This document shows positions 1 through 9,020 of a DNA stretch of 64,000 bases, in pieces. A model generated the notes under the pieces. It did not search any database. It was not told the origin of the DNA and saw only the letters and a list, made by a program, of their open reading frames with translations. The translations under genes and the position numbers were made by a program. Each line of letters begins with the position of its first letter. Within the stretch, counting starts at the first letter, position 1. Location of the stretch: positions 1-64,000 of the forward strand of contig NZ_LSIF01000054.1 in assembly GCF_001556105.1 (NCBI RefSeq). The letters run 5' to 3'. The stretch is from Pseudoxanthomonas mexicana. GTDB lineage: Bacteria; Pseudomonadota; Gammaproteobacteria; Xanthomonadales; Xanthomonadaceae.

Positions 1-26
1 GCATGGCGGAACCGGCCATGCAGGGC

Positions 27-53
27 AAAAAAAGGCCGCCTGGGGAAGGCGGC
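27..53 (-). terminator. Intrinsic terminator after the 132-542 gene
   Basis: On the minus strand a 6-bp GC stem (GCCGCC with GGCGGC, 7-base loop) is followed by C and seven T residues. It lies about 80 bases past the stop codon of the hypothetical gene at 132-542, so it probably ends transcription of the lpx-rnhB operon. Confidence 0.8.
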
Positions 54-131
54 ACAGGGGAAAACCCGAGGGCTCGGGGTGGGGTGGGTGCGGCTCTCTG
101 CGGAGTCGCGCCCGGATTCAATGGAGACGTA

Positions 132-542
132 TCAGTGGATACGGAACATCGGCACCGGTTCCGGCGCATAGCTGCTGAAGCGCACGTGCCGCAGGTGGGA
201 TTCCAGCGCCGCTTCGGCATGTCGCGCGGCTTCCCAGTCGGCCCGGGTGTAACGCAGCGCTTCCTGTGGGCAGCCGCGCAACTTCGCTTCGAGGGTGCGC
301 AGGCGACGGAAATCCAGGTAGCGCGTGGTTTCGTCGGCGACCATCAGCCAGGTGGCTTCATCCAGCGACGCGCCGGCCGGGTCGCGCAAGGAGGCCAGCG
401 CCTGCAGTAGGCGCGTGCGAAGGATGGAATCCTGCGACCAGTCGCGGTCGGCCAGCAGGCTGCGCAGCAACTGCACGCGTGCGTCGTCGACGGGGTGAGG
501 TGGGGAGGAAGATGAAGAAGCGACAACGTTCAGCAGGGTCAT
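132..542 (-). CDS. Hypothetical protein, 136 aa
   Basis: I do not recognise this protein. It is a 136-residue soluble, mostly helical-looking protein with a Ser-rich stretch near the N-terminus (residues 8-13), no signal peptide and no membrane segment. I chose the ATG at 542 because GAGGTG sits a few bases upstream; a longer reading starting at 671 runs into low-complexity sequence. It is co-oriented with rnhB, 149 bases downstream of it, and is followed by an intrinsic terminator, which suggests it is the last gene of the lpx-rnhB transcript. Codon use looks like its neighbours. No function is proposed. Confidence 0.6.
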   Translation of the reverse strand: MTLLNVVASSSSSPPHPVDDARVQLLRSLLADRDWSQDSILRTRLLQALASLRDPAGASLDEATWLMVADETTRYLDFRRLRTLEAKLRGCPQEALRYTRADWEAARHAEAALESHLRHVRFSSYAPEPVPMFRIH

Positions 543-691
543 GGCGCACCTCGTGGGGGAGAGGGCTCCGGCGTGGGGATGGCGCCGGATGCAGGACCAT
601 GGTGCCGCCGCGATGCGATGTGCGCGCCTGCTGGAAGCCATCGTGACCATGGGCACCGTGCCGATCGTCACGCGGGCGATCGTGCGTGTTG

Positions 692-1297
692 TCAGCGCCT
701 GTCGAGCGCCTTGCGCACAGGCGCAAAGCTGCGCCGGTGCTGCGCGCAGGGGCCGTGCAGTGCCAGTGCGGACAGGTGCGCGGGCGTGGGATAGCCCTTG
801 TGCACGTCGAAGCCATACTGCGGGAACGTCGCGTGCAACTGCACCATCAGGCGATCCCGCGACACTTTGGCGAGGATCGAGGCGGCCATGATCGCCGGTT
901 CGATGGCGTCGCCACCCACCAGCGTCTCGGTCATGCAGTCCAGCCCCTTCGGGGCGCGATTGCCGTCGATGCGGACAAGTTCGGGAAACGGCTGCAGCGC
1001 CATGACGGCGCGGCGCATGCCTTCCATCGTCGCCTGCAGGATGTTGAGGCGATCGATCTCGTCGGGTTCGACGAAGGTGACGTGCCAGGCCAAGGCGCGT
1101 TCCTGGATCAGCGGGAACAGTGCCTCGCGTTTCGCTTCACTGAGCTGCTTGGAATCGTTGAGGCCTGGAATGGGGCGTGCCTCGTCCAGGATCACCGCCG
1201 CTACCGATACCGGGCCGGCCAATGGGCCGCGTCCCGCTTCGTCGACGCCGGCGATGAGACGGATGATCGCCGGTGGAAACAGCGATGCCATGCTCAA
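692..1297 (-). CDS. rnhB: Ribonuclease HII
   Basis: RNase HII cleaves the RNA strand of RNA-DNA hybrids and removes single ribonucleotides from DNA. The 201-residue protein shows the family start [14 protein letters not shown] (about residues 17-30) with the catalytic Asp-Glu pair, NDSKQLS around residue 47, and later acidic residues in the segments around RIDGN and [11 protein letters not shown]. Length is normal for the family. It follows lpxB in the same direction, as in other Xanthomonadaceae. The gap to lpxB is filled by a palindromic repeat pair. Confidence 0.96.
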   Translation of the reverse strand: MSMASLFPPAIIRLIAGVDEAGRGPLAGPVSVAAVILDEARPIPGLNDSKQLSEAKREALFPLIQERALAWHVTFVEPDEIDRLNILQATMEGMRRAVMALQPFPELVRIDGNRAPKGLDCMTETLVGGDAIEPAIMAASILAKVSRDRLMVQLHATFPQYGFDVHKGYPTPAHLSALALHGPCAQHRRSFAPVRKALDRR

Positions 1298-1310
1298 CGC
1301 ACGATGCTCC

Positions 1311-1459
1311 TTGTGGGAGCGACGTAAGTCGCGACCGCGGAAACGACCGCCACGGAAACTCCTCTCGTAGCACGAGCGGATGCAGAAGGGCGTTGTCTGG
1401 CGGTCGATGATGACGTCGCGGCAGTCATGGCGTGCGGTCGCGGCTTACGTCGCTCCTAA
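1311..1459. repeat. Inverted pair of REP-type palindromes (REPIN-like)
   Basis: Two copies of a GTGGGAGCGACGTAAGTCGC-type element lie head to head, at 1311-1338 on plus and about 1434-1459 on minus, separated by about 95 bases. They differ at only a few positions. Such elements are common intergenic repeats in Xanthomonadaceae. The right copy supplies the last codons and the TAA stop of lpxB. Another pair is at 42205-42271. Confidence 0.8.
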
Positions 1460-2647
1460 TGAGGGACCGATCAACGCCTTCACCGCCTCGGCGGCGCTCG
1501 CCGAAGCATCCTGCCGCAGTTGTTGATGCAGGCGCTGGTACGTGGGCTGCAACGCGGCGACGGCCTCCGGTTCATGGAACCAGCCCAGGACGGCCGCTGA
1601 CAGCTTTTCAGGCGTGCAATCGTCCTGCATCAGTTCCGGTGCGATGTCCTCGCCCGCCAGCACGTTGGGCAATGCGTAGCGTTCCACCTTCAGCAGGCCC
1701 AATCCCTTGACGATGCGGTAGGTGAGCGGCGCGATGCGGTAGCCGACCACCATCGGCCGCTTGCACAGCATCGCCTCCAGCGTCGCCGTGCCGGAGGCGA
1801 GCAGGACAACATCGCTGGCGATCATCGCCTCGCGTGCGCGCCCGTCCAGCAGATGCCACGCGGCATCGGCGCCATGCACGGCGAACTGCGATTCCAGCGC
1901 CTGCCGGCAGGCCGCGTTGGCGGCGGGCACGACGATCTGCAATCCCGGGACCTGCGCAGCCACCAGGCGCGCGGCATCGAAGAAGGCCGGTGCGAGTCGT
2001 CCGATCTCGCCAAGCCGACTGCCGGGCAGCACGGCCAGCACCGGCGCATCCGCCGGGAGGCCGAGCGCGGCGCGTGCCGCGGCGCGGTCCGGCTGCAGCG
2101 GGATGTCGTCCGCCATCGGATGGCCCACGAAACGCGCATCCACGCCGTGCTTGGCGTAGATCGGCGGCTCCATCGGAAACAGGCAGAGCACGCGGTCCGC
2201 ACTGCGGCCGATTTTCTCTGCGCGCTTCTCGCGCCAGGCCCAGACCGACGGGCTGACGTAATGCACCGTGCGGACGCCGCGTTCCTTCAGCCAGCGTTCG
2301 ATGCCGAGGTTGAAGTCGGGCGCGTCGATGCCGACGTAGACATCGGGTTTCCAGTCCAGCACGCGCTGGCGGAACGCCTTGCGTAGGCGCAGCAGGCGCG
2401 GCAGGTGGCGCAGCACTTCGGCCAGACCCATGACGGCGAGTTCGTTCGCATCGAACCAGGTCTTGCAGCCGGCGGCGCGCATCGCATCGCCACCGATGCC
2501 GGCGAATTCGGCATTGGGGTAACGGTGTCGCAACGCAGCGATCAGGCCTGCACCCAGGCCATCACCGGAAGCTTCGCCTGCACACAGCGCGATACGCAGT
2601 GGCACCGGCGCAGGAGTCGCGTTGCCCGGCTCCCGCACGGCGTCCAT
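1445..2647 (-). CDS. lpxB: Lipid-A-disaccharide synthase
   Basis: LpxB is the glycosyltransferase that condenses UDP-2,3-diacylglucosamine with lipid X to form the lipid A disaccharide at the inner membrane. The 400-residue protein carries the family signatures CAGEASGD (about residues 22-29), FAGIGGDAM, YVSPSVWAWR and VLPGSRLGEI. Its ATG overlaps the lpxA stop by one base (TGATG), implying coupled translation. The final residues and the stop codon fall inside a REP-type palindrome, so the C-terminus has been shaped by insertion of that element. Confidence 0.96.
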   Translation of the reverse strand: MDAVREPGNATPAPVPLRIALCAGEASGDGLGAGLIAALRHRYPNAEFAGIGGDAMRAAGCKTWFDANELAVMGLAEVLRHLPRLLRLRKAFRQRVLDWKPDVYVGIDAPDFNLGIERWLKERGVRTVHYVSPSVWAWREKRAEKIGRSADRVLCLFPMEPPIYAKHGVDARFVGHPMADDIPLQPDRAAARAALGLPADAPVLAVLPGSRLGEIGRLAPAFFDAARLVAAQVPGLQIVVPAANAACRQALESQFAVHGADAAWHLLDGRAREAMIASDVVLLASGTATLEAMLCKRPMVVGYRIAPLTYRIVKGLGLLKVERYALPNVLAGEDIAPELMQDDCTPEKLSAAVLGWFHEPEAVAALQPTYQRLHQQLRQDASASAAEAVKALIGPSLGAT

Positions 2648-3435
2648 CAGCGCTGCAGCGGCCGGTCGCCGCTTTCGATGAAGTGCAGCAGCGCCTTCAC
2701 GTCATCGCTGGCGCTGGCCTGCTCGGCCAGTTGCTGCTTGGCTTCCGCCAGCGGCAGACCGGCCACGTACAGCGTGCGGTAGGCGCGCTTGATCGCGGCA
2801 ATGCGGTCGGCATCGAAGCCGCGTCGCTTGAGCCCTTCGCTGTTGATGCCACGTGGCCGGCCGGCGGCATCGCCGGCGACCATGGTGAATGGCGGCACGT
2901 CGCCGCTCAGCAGCACGCCCATGCCGATGAAGGCATGCGCGCCCACACGGCAGAACTGGTGCACGCCGGCGAAGCCGCTCATGATCACCCAGTCCTCGAC
3001 GGTCACGTGGCCGGCCAGCGTGGAATTGTTGGAGAACACGCAGTGGTTGCCGACGATGCAATCGTGCGCCACGTGCGTATACGCCAGCAGCATATTGTCG
3101 TTGCCGACGCGGGTGATGCCGCCGCCGGTGACGGTGCCACGGTTCACGGTGACGAACTCGCGCACCTGGTTGCGGTCGCCGATCACCAGTTCGACGCGTT
3201 CGCCTTTGAACTTCTTGTCCTGCGGGTCGCCGCCGATGGCGGTGTGGCCGACGAAGACATTGTCGCGGCCGATGCGGGTGGGGCCGGTCACCGTACAGTG
3301 CGGTCCGATGACGGTACCGTCGCCGATCTCGACCTCGGGGCCCACATAGGCGAACGGACCGATGCGCACGCCTTCGCCCAGCGTCGCGCCGGGATCGACG
3401 ACCGCGCTGGGATGGATGGCGGTGGGGGCGCTCAT
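2647..3435 (-). CDS. lpxA: Acyl-ACP--UDP-N-acetylglucosamine O-acyltransferase
   Basis: LpxA performs the first step of lipid A synthesis, transferring a 3-hydroxyacyl chain from ACP to UDP-GlcNAc. The 262-residue protein is a left-handed beta-helix of hexapeptide repeats, beginning [20 protein letters not shown], with the catalytic His in the segment [14 protein letters not shown] around residue 120 and a helical C-terminal domain. The length equals the family norm. It sits one base from fabZ and overlaps lpxB by one base. Lipid A and fatty acid steps are therefore expressed together, competing for the same hydroxyacyl-ACP pool. Confidence 0.97.
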   Translation of the reverse strand: MSAPTAIHPSAVVDPGATLGEGVRIGPFAYVGPEVEIGDGTVIGPHCTVTGPTRIGRDNVFVGHTAIGGDPQDKKFKGERVELVIGDRNQVREFVTVNRGTVTGGGITRVGNDNMLLAYTHVAHDCIVGNHCVFSNNSTLAGHVTVEDWVIMSGFAGVHQFCRVGAHAFIGMGVLLSGDVPPFTMVAGDAAGRPRGINSEGLKRRGFDADRIAAIKRAYRTLYVAGLPLAEAKQQLAEQASASDDVKALLHFIESGDRPLQR

Positions 3436-3436
3436 C

Positions 3437-3892
3437 TCAGCGGGTGTCCTCGGCGCACAGCACGTCGGCGCAGGCGACCTGTTCGCCGTTGACCGAGGCC
3501 ACGCCGGTGTAGAAGGCCATGTTGCGGATCAACCGTTTCAGGGTGACGTCGAGGTCCAGACGATCGCCGGGCACCACCATGCGGGTGAAACGCGCGTTCT
3601 CGACCTTCACCATGTAGAACATGCGGCCCGCGGTATCGCCCTGGTGCGACAACTGCGTCAACAGGCCGCCGGCCTGCGCCAGCGCCTCGATGATCAGCAC
3701 GCCCGGCATGATCGGGCGGTCCGGGAAATGGCCGGTGAAGAAGGGCTCGTTCTGGGTGATGTTCTTGTAGGCCAGCACACGCTTGTCCTTCTCGAACTCC
3801 ACCACGCGGTCCACCAGCAGGAACGGATAACGGTGCGGCAGCAGCTTGCGGATGGTGGCGGCGTCGATCGGTAGTTGCAGGTCTAGGGTCAT
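3437..3892 (-). CDS. fabZ: 3-hydroxyacyl-ACP dehydratase FabZ
   Basis: FabZ dehydrates 3-hydroxyacyl-ACP to trans-2-enoyl-ACP in type II fatty acid synthesis. The 151-residue hotdog-fold protein shows the [12 protein letters not shown] start (about residues 20-31) and the active-site segment [13 protein letters not shown] with the catalytic His, followed by the helix containing the conserved Glu in IIEALAQ. The start codon overlaps the lpxD stop (TGATG). Its placement between lpxD and lpxA is the classic proteobacterial arrangement. Confidence 0.97.
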   Translation of the reverse strand: MTLDLQLPIDAATIRKLLPHRYPFLLVDRVVEFEKDKRVLAYKNITQNEPFFTGHFPDRPIMPGVLIIEALAQAGGLLTQLSHQGDTAGRMFYMVKVENARFTRMVVPGDRLDLDVTLKRLIRNMAFYTGVASVNGEQVACADVLCAEDTR

Positions 3893-4911
3893 CAGGATTC
3901 CTTGTCGGCTGCCAGCACCCGTCGTGCGAGGGCGTCCAGTTGCTTGAAGCGGGCGGCGTTCTTGCGCCAGGTACGGTTGTCGGTGAGCGGCGTGCCGCTG
4001 GAGTATTCGCCCGGCTCGGTGATGGAACTGGTCACCAGCGACATGGCGGTGACCACCACGCGGTCGCAGATCTCCAGGTGCCCCAGCACGCCGGCGCCGC
4101 CGCCGATCAGGCAGTAGCGGCCGATGCGGGCGCTGCCGGCGGCGGCACTGCAGCCGGCCATCGCGGTGTGCGCCCCGATGCGGACGTTGTGGCCGATCTG
4201 GATCTGGTTGTCGAGGCGGACGTCTTCTTCCAGCACGGTGTCATCGAGCGCGCCGCGGTCGATGGTCGTATTGGCGCCGATCTCGCAGTCGTCGCCGACC
4301 ACCACGCCACCGAGCTGCGGCACCTTGATCCAGTGCCCGCTGTCCATCGCCAGGCCGAAACCGTCGGCGCCGATCACGGCGCCGGGATGGACCAGCACGC
4401 GCTGGCCCAGCCGCACGCGCGTGACCAGGGTGACGCGGGCGATCAGGTCGCAGCCATCGCCGACCACGCAGTCGTCGCCGATCACGCAGCCAGGGCCGAT
4501 GACACTGCCTTCGCCGACGATGCTGTGTGCGCCCACCATGACGAACGGCCCGACGTAGGCGCTGGACGCGATGCGTGCGGTCGGGTCGATGACGGCGCTC
4601 GGATGGACGCCGGGCTCACGGGCGGATTTGCGTTCGAACAGTGCGGCCATTTTCGCGAAGGCCGTGTACGGATCCTTCGCGACCAGTACGGTGCCGGCGG
4701 CCTCGCCGGCGTCATCGGCGCGCAATACCACCAGGCTGGCGCGACTGTCCGCCAACTGGGCGCGGTAGCGGCTATTGGCCAGGAAGGCGAGCTGCCCCGG
4801 TTCTGCACGCGCCAAGGTCGCCACGCCATCGATGCGGAGGTCCGCATCGCCACGCAGCTCCAGGCCGAATCGTGCGGCCAGGTCACCGGAAGTGAAAGAG
4901 GGAAAGGTCAT
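3892..4911 (-). CDS. lpxD: UDP-3-O-(3-hydroxyacyl)glucosamine N-acyltransferase
   Basis: LpxD adds the N-linked hydroxyacyl chain in the third step of lipid A synthesis. The 339-residue protein has an N-terminal uridine-binding domain (about residues 1-100, with a LAFLANSRYRAQL motif), a hexapeptide-repeat beta-helix (about 105-310), and a short C-terminal helix. The conserved catalytic His lies in the segment DNQIQIGHNVRIG around residue 240. It is downstream of bamA with a 116-base gap and overlaps fabZ by one base. No skp/ompH gene lies between bamA and lpxD. Confidence 0.96.
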   Translation of the reverse strand: MTFPSFTSGDLAARFGLELRGDADLRIDGVATLARAEPGQLAFLANSRYRAQLADSRASLVVLRADDAGEAAGTVLVAKDPYTAFAKMAALFERKSAREPGVHPSAVIDPTARIASSAYVGPFVMVGAHSIVGEGSVIGPGCVIGDDCVVGDGCDLIARVTLVTRVRLGQRVLVHPGAVIGADGFGLAMDSGHWIKVPQLGGVVVGDDCEIGANTTIDRGALDDTVLEEDVRLDNQIQIGHNVRIGAHTAMAGCSAAAGSARIGRYCLIGGGAGVLGHLEICDRVVVTAMSLVTSSITEPGEYSSGTPLTDNRTWRKNAARFKQLDALARRVLAADKES

Positions 4912-4975
4912 AGGGCGCGTAGTTTAGCCCCTGCCGCCCGAGAACCGCTTTCACGGTAGCGTATGGTGGACGGCA

Positions 4976-4999
4976 GAAGGGGAGCTTTCGCCCCCCTTC
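4976..4999 (-). other. Hairpin between bamA and lpxD
   Basis: A 7-bp stem (GAAGGGG with CCCCTTC) lies in the only sizeable gap of the bamA-lpxD junction. No T-tract follows it, so it is not a standard intrinsic terminator. It may act as an mRNA-stability or processing element. This is inference from the fold only. Confidence 0.35.
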
Positions 5000-5027
5000 C
5001 CGTCATCCTGGTCGTGCTCGGCTTCGG

Positions 5028-7511
5028 TCAGAACGCGCCGCCGAAGGTGAACTGCAGGCGTTCCAGCTGGTCGCCTTCCTCGTTCTTGATGGGGAAGGAA
5101 TAGCTGATCGAAATCGGGCCGACCGGCGCACGCCAGAGCAGGGCCACGCCAGTGGACGCACGTAGTTCACCCGCATCGAAGTTGTCCACGCCGTTGAACA
5201 CGTTGCCGAAGTCGAAGAAGGCGGAAACACGCGCGGCGTTGGAGTCGAACAGCTTCGGGAAGATCAGTTCCACCGAGCCGGTGGTCTTGAACGAACCACC
5301 CAGCGGCTGGCCCCGGTAGCCTGAAATGACTTCCGAGCGCGGGCCCAGCGTGTTGTCGCGGAAGCCGCGTACCGAGCGCGTGCCGCCAGCGTAGAAGTTC
5401 TCGAAGAATGGCAGGCCGGTGGCGACCAGTGTCTTGTCCAGCGTGCCGCCATCGCCGCAGGTGCCGTCGGCGGCCGGCGCCGTGGTGGTGCCCTGGCCCG
5501 GGATCTGCGGATCAGATCCGTTCACGCGGCAGATGTAGCGGTACATGTCGCTGCCGTAGCTGTCGCCGTAGCCAAGTACGGCCCGGGTATTCAGCACGAA
5601 TGAAGGGCCGAGCGACCAGTACTTCGAGAACTCGTAGTTGAGCTTGTAGTACTGCGCGGTCGAGCCCGGCAGCGTAACCTCGGCCGACACGCGCTGGTAG
5701 GTGCCGCCGGTGGGCATGAAGTAGTCATTGCGGGTGTCGCGCGCCCAGCCCAGTTCGGTGCGCCACGCATGGAACGTGCGTTGGCCGACCGCATCGATGT
5801 AGTTGGTGATCGAGCGCGGGGTGGAGCCGCCGAAGGTCAGGATTTCGTTGCTGTCGATGCCGAACAGCAGCGACACCGAGTCGTTCTCGGTGATCGGCAG
5901 GCCCAGCACGCCCTGTGCGGCCGCGCTGGTGGTGGAGTACTGGGCGGTGTTGAAGCTCGAGTAGTCGAACTCGCGCCACCACAGGTTGTAACCCAGTGAC
6001 ATCCCTTCGTCGGTGAAGAACGGATTGGTGTACGAGAACGAATAGCGCTGCAGGTAGTTGCTGCGCTGGGTTTCGACCGATACGCGGTTGCCGCCGCCCA
6101 GGAAGTTGTTCTGCGAGAGCTGGATCGAGGTGGTCAGGCCGGACAGTTGCGAGTAGCCCAGGCCGAACACGAAACTGCCCGACGTGGTTTCCTTCACGCT
6201 GAAGACGATGTCGACCTGGTCGTTCGTGCCCGGTACCGGCGTGGTTTCCACGTCCACCGTCTCGAAGTAGCCAAGGCGGCGCAGGCGGACGCGCGAGCGG
6301 TCCACCGCGACCTGCGAGAACCAGCTGCCTTCGAACTGGCGCATTTCGCGACGCATGACTTCGTCGGAGGTGCGCGTGTTGCCCTTGAACACGATACGCC
6401 GGACGTTGACGCGCGGGCCCGGTACCACCTGCAGGTTGACCGCGACGGTACGATTCTCGCGGTCGATGGTCGGGATCGGGTTGACCTGCGCGAACGCGTG
6501 GCCGATGTTGCCCAGCGTGGAGGTGATCGAGTCGGCCGTCATTTCCAGCAGGATGCGCGAGAATATCTGCTCCGGCTTCACGATCACCAGCTTCTCGATC
6601 TCTTCCTTGGGCAGCACGGTGTCGCCGGTGACCTTCACGTCGGAGATCTTGTACTGCTCGCCCTCGGTGATGCCGGCGGTGACGAACATGTCGCGCTTGT
6701 CGGGGCTGATCGACACCTGCGTGGAGTCGATATTGAAGTCAACGTAGCCGCGATCCAGGTACCACGAGTTCAGGCGCTCCATGTCGCCCGACAGCTTTTC
6801 CTTCGAGTACTGGTCGTCGCGCCGGTACCACGAAAGCCAACTGGACTCCTTGGATTCCCAGTTGTCCAGCAGGTCTTCGGTGGCGAACTTTTCCGCACCG
6901 ACGACGTTGACGTGCTTGATCTTGGCAGCCTTGCCTTCCTTCACCGCGATGGTGACGTCCACGCGGTTGCGGTCCAGCGGGCTGACCGTGGGCGTGATCT
7001 CGACGTTGTACTTGCCGCGGTTGTTGTACTGGCGCACCAGTTCCTGGGTCACGCGATCAAGACTGAGGCGATCGAACGTCTCGCCTTCGGCCAGGCCGAT
7101 GTCCTTCAGGCCGGACATCAGGTCTTCGGTCTTGATGTCCTTGTTGCCGGTCAGCGTCAGCTTGTTGATGGCCGGGCGCTCGGTGAGGGTCACCACCAGG
7201 ATGTCGCCCTGGCGGTCGAGCTTCACGTCTTCGAAAAATCCGGTCTTGTAGAGGGCTCGGATCGATTCCGACACGTTCGCTGGCGTCACCAGGTCGCCGC
7301 GCTCGATCGGCAGATAGGTCAGCGCGGTGCCGGTCGAAATGCGCTGCAGGCCATCGATGCGGATGTCGGTCGCGGTGAACGAGGCGTTGCTCAATGGCGC
7401 GGCGGCCACGGGCGCGGCAGCGGGTTCCGTCGTCTGGGCCAGTGCCGGCAAGGCGATGGCCGAAGCCAGGGCGAGGGCAAGCAGGCGGCGGGAAGGCAGT
7501 CGCGTCATCAT
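5028..7511 (-). CDS. bamA: Outer membrane protein assembly factor BamA
   Basis: BamA is the core of the BAM complex and inserts beta-barrel proteins into the outer membrane. I chose the ATG at 7511 (the next ATG at 7508 is equally possible) because it starts a clean signal peptide, MTRLPSRRLLALALASAIA, cleaved after PALAQ. Five POTRA domains span roughly residues 40-440 of the mature region, followed by a 16-strand barrel. The protein has the conserved VRGF(R) loop motif and ends in the terminal aromatic signature FGGAF. Upstream rseP and downstream lpxD are the standard neighbours. An in-frame extension to 7631 exists but lacks the signal-peptide start. Confidence 0.96.
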   Translation of the reverse strand: MMTRLPSRRLLALALASAIALPALAQTTEPAAAPVAAAPLSNASFTATDIRIDGLQRISTGTALTYLPIERGDLVTPANVSESIRALYKTGFFEDVKLDRQGDILVVTLTERPAINKLTLTGNKDIKTEDLMSGLKDIGLAEGETFDRLSLDRVTQELVRQYNNRGKYNVEITPTVSPLDRNRVDVTIAVKEGKAAKIKHVNVVGAEKFATEDLLDNWESKESSWLSWYRRDDQYSKEKLSGDMERLNSWYLDRGYVDFNIDSTQVSISPDKRDMFVTAGITEGEQYKISDVKVTGDTVLPKEEIEKLVIVKPEQIFSRILLEMTADSITSTLGNIGHAFAQVNPIPTIDRENRTVAVNLQVVPGPRVNVRRIVFKGNTRTSDEVMRREMRQFEGSWFSQVAVDRSRVRLRRLGYFETVDVETTPVPGTNDQVDIVFSVKETTSGSFVFGLGYSQLSGLTTSIQLSQNNFLGGGNRVSVETQRSNYLQRYSFSYTNPFFTDEGMSLGYNLWWREFDYSSFNTAQYSTTSAAAQGVLGLPITENDSVSLLFGIDSNEILTFGGSTPRSITNYIDAVGQRTFHAWRTELGWARDTRNDYFMPTGGTYQRVSAEVTLPGSTAQYYKLNYEFSKYWSLGPSFVLNTRAVLGYGDSYGSDMYRYICRVNGSDPQIPGQGTTTAPAADGTCGDGGTLDKTLVATGLPFFENFYAGGTRSVRGFRDNTLGPRSEVISGYRGQPLGGSFKTTGSVELIFPKLFDSNAARVSAFFDFGNVFNGVDNFDAGELRASTGVALLWRAPVGPISISYSFPIKNEEGDQLERLQFTFGGAF

Positions 7512-7630
7512 CACATCCGGTTGGGGTGGTTCCTGCAGTGCAGGAGTGGATCGCAAGGAAGCGGTCCTGGGTGTCGCCAGGCAGGGGGCGGCCACCTTGG
7601 AGCGGGCCGGCCCGTGGAAGTTCAGGGGCA

Positions 7631-9007
7631 TCAGGTCACCAGACGCGTCATGAGACGAAGGATGTCGTTGTAGAACGCCAATCCCATCAGGCCCGCCAGT
7701 GCCGCCAGGCCCACGTATTGTCCGGCCACCATGTGGCGCTCGCTCAAGGGGCTGCCCTTGACCAATTCAATAAGGTAATACAGCAGGTGCCCGCCGTCCA
7801 AGACGGGGATCGGCAACAGGTTGATGATGGCCAGGCTGAGCGACATGGCCGCCAGGAACCAGAGGAACCAGTCCACCCCGCGCTGGGCCGACACGTTGGC
7901 GACCTGGGCGATGGTGATGGGGCCGGATACGTTCTTCAGCGATGCCTCGCCGGTCAGCATGCGGCGGATCATGCCCAGTGAGTCGGCGGTAAGCTTGCCC
8001 GTCTCGCGCAGGGCGGCCGGGACGGCGGCCAACGGCCCGAAATGCAGCCGGGTATCGTACGCCGGCATCCGGACCTCGCTGGGCGGTGCCAGGCCCAGCG
8101 CCCAGTAGTGCGGTTTGCCGGCATCGGGATGCTTCGTCCAGCGCGGCGTCAGTTCGAACGCGAGCCGCTGGCCGTTGCGATCCACCTCGACCATGGCGCT
8201 CCCGCCACGCTTGCCGAGCGCATCGACCTGGCGGGCGATGTCATCAAAGCCATGCACCATCTGGCCATCGACGGCGGTCACCGTGTCGCCGGCCTCCAGG
8301 ACGCCGTCGGCCACCGAGCCGGGCGTGACCTTGCCGATGACCGCCGGCGTCACCCAGTGCTGCCAGACCAGCCCGCTCAGGCCGACGGCGTTTTCCTGGT
8401 CGAACCCGGCCGGCAAGCGGGACAGCGGCAGGGTTCGGGTCGCCGTCGTACCGGCAGTGGTTTCGACCTCCACCGGAAGGTCATCGCCATCGATGGCAGC
8501 CTTCGACAGCACGATGGACGCATCGGTCCAGGTGTCGATCGTGCGATCACCGACCCGGATGATCCGGTCGCCACGCTGGAAGCCCGCGTCGGCCGCGAGG
8601 CCCGATACGCTGCCCACCGTGGCCGAGTAGTCCTGCTTGCCGATCACGAACATCGCCCACAGCAGAATCACGCACAGCAGGATGTTCGCCAGCGGGCCGG
8701 CCGCGACCACGGCGATGCGCTGCCAGACGGATTTGCGGTTGAACGCCTGGTCCAGCTGCGCGGCAGGAACGTCGCCCTCGGCCTCGTCCAGCATCTTCAC
8801 GTAACCGCCCAGCGGGATGGCGGCGATCGCGAACTCGGTGCCATGGCGGTTGCGGCGCGACCACAGTGGCTTGCCGAAGCCCACCGAAAAGCGCAGCACT
8901 TTCACGCCGCAGCGGCGTGCCACCCAGTAGTGGCCGAATTCGTGGAACGTGACCAGTACGCCCAGCGCCACGATCATCCACCAGATTGAGCCCAGCACTT
9001 CACTCAT
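7631..9007 (-). CDS. rseP: RIP metalloprotease RseP
   Basis: RseP is the inner-membrane site-2 zinc protease that cuts anti-sigma factor RseA and releases sigma-E during envelope stress. The 458-residue protein has an N-terminal membrane segment with the HEFGH zinc motif (about residues 22-26), two periplasmic PDZ domains in the middle, and a C-terminal LDG motif in NLLPIPVLDGGHLL, which supplies the third zinc ligand. Length matches the family. It lies between dxr and bamA, so envelope sensing and barrel assembly share a transcript. Confidence 0.97.
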   Translation of the reverse strand: MSEVLGSIWWMIVALGVLVTFHEFGHYWVARRCGVKVLRFSVGFGKPLWSRRNRHGTEFAIAAIPLGGYVKMLDEAEGDVPAAQLDQAFNRKSVWQRIAVVAAGPLANILLCVILLWAMFVIGKQDYSATVGSVSGLAADAGFQRGDRIIRVGDRTIDTWTDASIVLSKAAIDGDDLPVEVETTAGTTATRTLPLSRLPAGFDQENAVGLSGLVWQHWVTPAVIGKVTPGSVADGVLEAGDTVTAVDGQMVHGFDDIARQVDALGKRGGSAMVEVDRNGQRLAFELTPRWTKHPDAGKPHYWALGLAPPSEVRMPAYDTRLHFGPLAAVPAALRETGKLTADSLGMIRRMLTGEASLKNVSGPITIAQVANVSAQRGVDWFLWFLAAMSLSLAIINLLPIPVLDGGHLLYYLIELVKGSPLSERHMVAGQYVGLAALAGLMGLAFYNDILRLMTRLVT

Positions 9008-9020
9008 CGGATGTCGGCGC

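Noticed and set aside
7512..7631. N-terminal extension of BamA by 40 residues
   Set aside because: The extension is Pro/Arg-rich and would bury the clear signal peptide that starts at 7511 or 7508.
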